DNA of 25,893 nucleotides from CAYNUJ01 sp964573255 (GTDB taxonomy: Bacteria; Bacteroidota; Ignavibacteria; Ignavibacteriales; Melioribacteraceae), in NCBI GenBank assembly GCA_964573255.1, contig CAZNJB010000043.1, forward strand, positions 1 through 25,893, in the 5' to 3' direction. The notes under the pieces were generated by a model. It had not been told where the DNA came from. It saw only the letters and a program-made list of their open reading frames with translations, and searched no databases. Of this stretch, positions 24,285-25,893 are shown one piece after another. Each line of letters starts with the position of its first letter. The first letter of the stretch is position 1. A program made the translations under genes and the position numbers.

Positions 24285-25865
24285 CTATAATTTTATCTTA
24301 TATACCGATTTTATTTCATCAATTTGCTTCATCAATTCTATTGTTCTGTCAGGTACTTCACTATCGACTTCAATTATTGTAGTAGCTTCACCTCCTATAG
24401 TATTTCTGCCTAAACTCAATCCGGCTATATTTATCGAATCCTTTGCGAGAAGATTGCTTACGGAAGCCAAAACACCCGGTTTATCGATGTTTTCGTAAAT
24501 AATGAAATTACCTTTTAATTGTAGTTCTAAGTTAAATCCGTCTATCTTAACGATTCGCGGATCGGTATCATTAAATATTGAACCGGCAATGGAAATTGTT
24601 TTCTCTTTTGTTTCCGTTTCAAACAAAAAGTAATCTTTCATTTTTGAAGAAGACTTAACAAAATTAACCGAAACATCAATTCCTCTTTCTTCGGCTGTTA
24701 TTTTAGCATTCAAATAATTTACCGGATCGGAAGAAATTTCCGACAGTAACCCAACTATAAATGCTGCTTCAATAAGTTCTTCAAAGCTTTCAAATTTACT
24801 GTTATTGTAAACTATATTAATGTTTTTAATATTAGAACTAAGTATCTGACTTTGAAAGCTGCCAATTTTTGAGGCTAGTTGTATTAGAGGCTGAACACTC
24901 TCGTTATTCAAATATTTAACAGCAACTGCATTCACAGGTCCGCGTAACTCACCGCCGTTAAAAAATTCTATCATCTGTTCGGCTAATTGAATTGCAACTT
25001 TCTTCTGAGCCTCTTCCGTAGAAGCGCCGAGATGAGGAGTGGCAACAACCTTCGGATGCTCAACTAAACGACGGTTTTCCGGTGGTTCGGTTGTAAATAC
25101 ATCAATTGCCGCTCCAGAAACTTTTCCACTGTCCAAACCTTCCAGCAAAGCTTCTTCGTCTATTATTCCACCGCGAGCACAGTTAATAAACTTCACTCCA
25201 TCTTTACATTTATTAATTTCATCCCTGGAAATTAAACCTTTTGTACTATCGGTTAAAGGAACATGAACGCTTATAAAATCTGCTGATTTATAAATTTCAT
25301 CCAAAGTCAGCAGTTGAATGTTTAATTCATCCGCCAATTCGGGAGACAGAATAGGATCATATCCGATAATATTCATCCCCAATCCTCGAGCCATTAAAGC
25401 CACTTCCCTGCCAATTTTGCCAAGCCCTATAACACCAAGAGTTTTGCCGTCAACTTCAGTTCCGGAAAACAATTTCCTTTCCCATTTCCCTTCCCTTAAT
25501 GAAATATTTGCTTGAGGGATGTGGCGACAGAGAGACATCATCATAGCAATTGTATGTTCAGCTGCCGAACGAGTATTGCCGCCGGGTGTATTCATTACAA
25601 TTATTCCTTTCCTTGTAGCGGCAGATAAATCGATGTTGTCCACACCGGTTCCGGCTCTTCCTATAATTTCTAAATTTTCTCCAGCATTAATTACTTCGGC
25701 AGTTACCTTCGTGGCACTGCGAACCAATAATGCATTGTATTCAGGAATTATTTCGAGAAGCTCTTCTTTAGAAATCCCCGGTTTAAAATCTACTTTGTGT
25801 CCTTCGTTTTGAAATAATTCAACGCACTTGGGGTTTAGCTTATCGGAAATTAATATTTTTTTCAT
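24285..25865 (-). CDS. serA: D-3-phosphoglycerate dehydrogenase
   Basis: This enzyme oxidises 3-phosphoglycerate to 3-phosphohydroxypyruvate with NAD, the first step of serine synthesis in the cytoplasm. The 526 residues match the long form with an ASB domain and an ACT domain. The Rossmann motif is VIGLGKIG (145-152), with D170 ending the second strand to favour NAD. The catalytic residues are R231 (NCARGG), E260 (TTEPP) and H278 (TPHLGAST). An ASB-like region covers about 320-440, and the ACT domain about 453-526 (NIDKPGVLASVSNLLA), the likely serine sensor. The ATG has only a weak GAGTGG upstream. The gene is complete and stands apart from its neighbours in function. Confidence 0.96.
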   Translation of the reverse strand: MKKILISDKLNPKCVELFQNEGHKVDFKPGISKEELLEIIPEYNALLVRSATKVTAEVINAGENLEIIGRAGTGVDNIDLSAATRKGIIVMNTPGGNTRSAAEHTIAMMMSLCRHIPQANISLREGKWERKLFSGTEVDGKTLGVIGLGKIGREVALMARGLGMNIIGYDPILSPELADELNIQLLTLDEIYKSADFISVHVPLTDSTKGLISRDEINKCKDGVKFINCARGGIIDEEALLEGLDSGKVSGAAIDVFTTEPPENRRLVEHPKVVATPHLGASTEEAQKKVAIQLAEQMIEFFNGGELRGPVNAVAVKYLNNESVQPLIQLASKIGSFQSQILSSNIKNINIVYNNSKFESFEELIEAAFIVGLLSEISSDPVNYLNAKITAEERGIDVSVNFVKSSSKMKDYFLFETETKEKTISIAGSIFNDTDPRIVKIDGFNLELQLKGNFIIYENIDKPGVLASVSNLLAKDSINIAGLSLGRNTIGGEATTIIEVDSEVPDRTIELMKQIDEIKSVYKIKL

Positions 25866-25893
25866 TTTACCACTCTATAAGTTATATATAAGT

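Noticed and set aside
25519..25812. Open frame of 97 codons opposite serA
   Set aside because: Complementary strand of the conserved NAD-binding gene, with no independent support.
1..25893. CRISPR arrays, tRNA genes, insertion sequences, prophage or defence genes
   Set aside because: No regularly spaced repeats, tRNA-like folds, transposase or integrase motifs were seen on either strand.

Overview
This window looks like chromosomal DNA of an AT-rich member of the Ignavibacteria/Chlorobi side of the Bacteroidota. The evidence is the mix of T9SS type A C-terminal sorting domains, a PorV/PorQ-type barrel, two GWxTD-domain proteins, a TonB receptor with a carboxypeptidase-regulatory-like N-terminus, and an F-type ATPase locus that runs bactofilin, AtpZ, a small membrane protein, a, c, b, delta, alpha, gamma without beta and epsilon. 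All 21 confident genes lie on the minus strand, so transcription runs from high to low coordinates. No rRNA, tRNA, CRISPR array, insertion sequence or phage gene was seen.

Layout in transcription order. (1) 25865-24285: serA, D-3-phosphoglycerate dehydrogenase. (2) 24004-21788: a large secreted protein with a T9SS sorting tail, behind a possible promoter and a leader of about 200 nt, and closed by a 10-bp hairpin. (3) 21680-13701: a probable operon of a DUF4397-like lipoprotein, a TonB-dependent receptor, a 1067-residue T9SS-sorted protein and a PorV/PorQ-family outer-membrane barrel. It is flanked by hairpins and ends in a near-ideal bidirectional terminator at 13660-13689. (4) 13500-12145: a free-standing GWxTD-domain protein, followed by 340 bp that hold only a doubtful 42-codon ORF on the plus strand. 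(5) 11804-6673: a tightly packed envelope cluster of a GT-C glycosyltransferase with a TPR tail, a second GWxTD protein, a lipid A-type acyltransferase and a family 9 glycosyltransferase, joined by ATGA and TGATG overlaps or very short gaps. (6) 6527-5409: an M23 metallopeptidase and a bactofilin. (7) 5425-27: the ATP synthase genes atpZ, an AtpI-like gene, atpB, atpE, atpF, atpH, atpA and atpG.

How the genes fit together. Blocks 5 and 6 look like cell-envelope assembly: polyprenyl-linked sugar transfer, glycolipid glycosylation and acylation, and cell-wall shaping by an M23 hydrolase with a bactofilin scaffold. They run with little or no gap into the ATP synthase operon. Block 3 looks like a surface uptake and secretion module in which one exported protein travels with its own receptor, lipoprotein and barrel.

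The most interesting points are: the M23 gene appears to start upstream of any ATG/GTG/TTG, possibly at ATT; a 26-bp perfect palindrome sits between atpA and atpG; another hairpin follows atpE; one GWxTD paralogue has Tyr in place of the motif's Trp; and the receptor/T9SS/PorV-like module contains an internal terminator-like hairpin. The window shows no clearly new defence or mobile system. The best candidates for undescribed biology are the GWxTD-linked envelope cluster and the receptor/cargo/barrel module.
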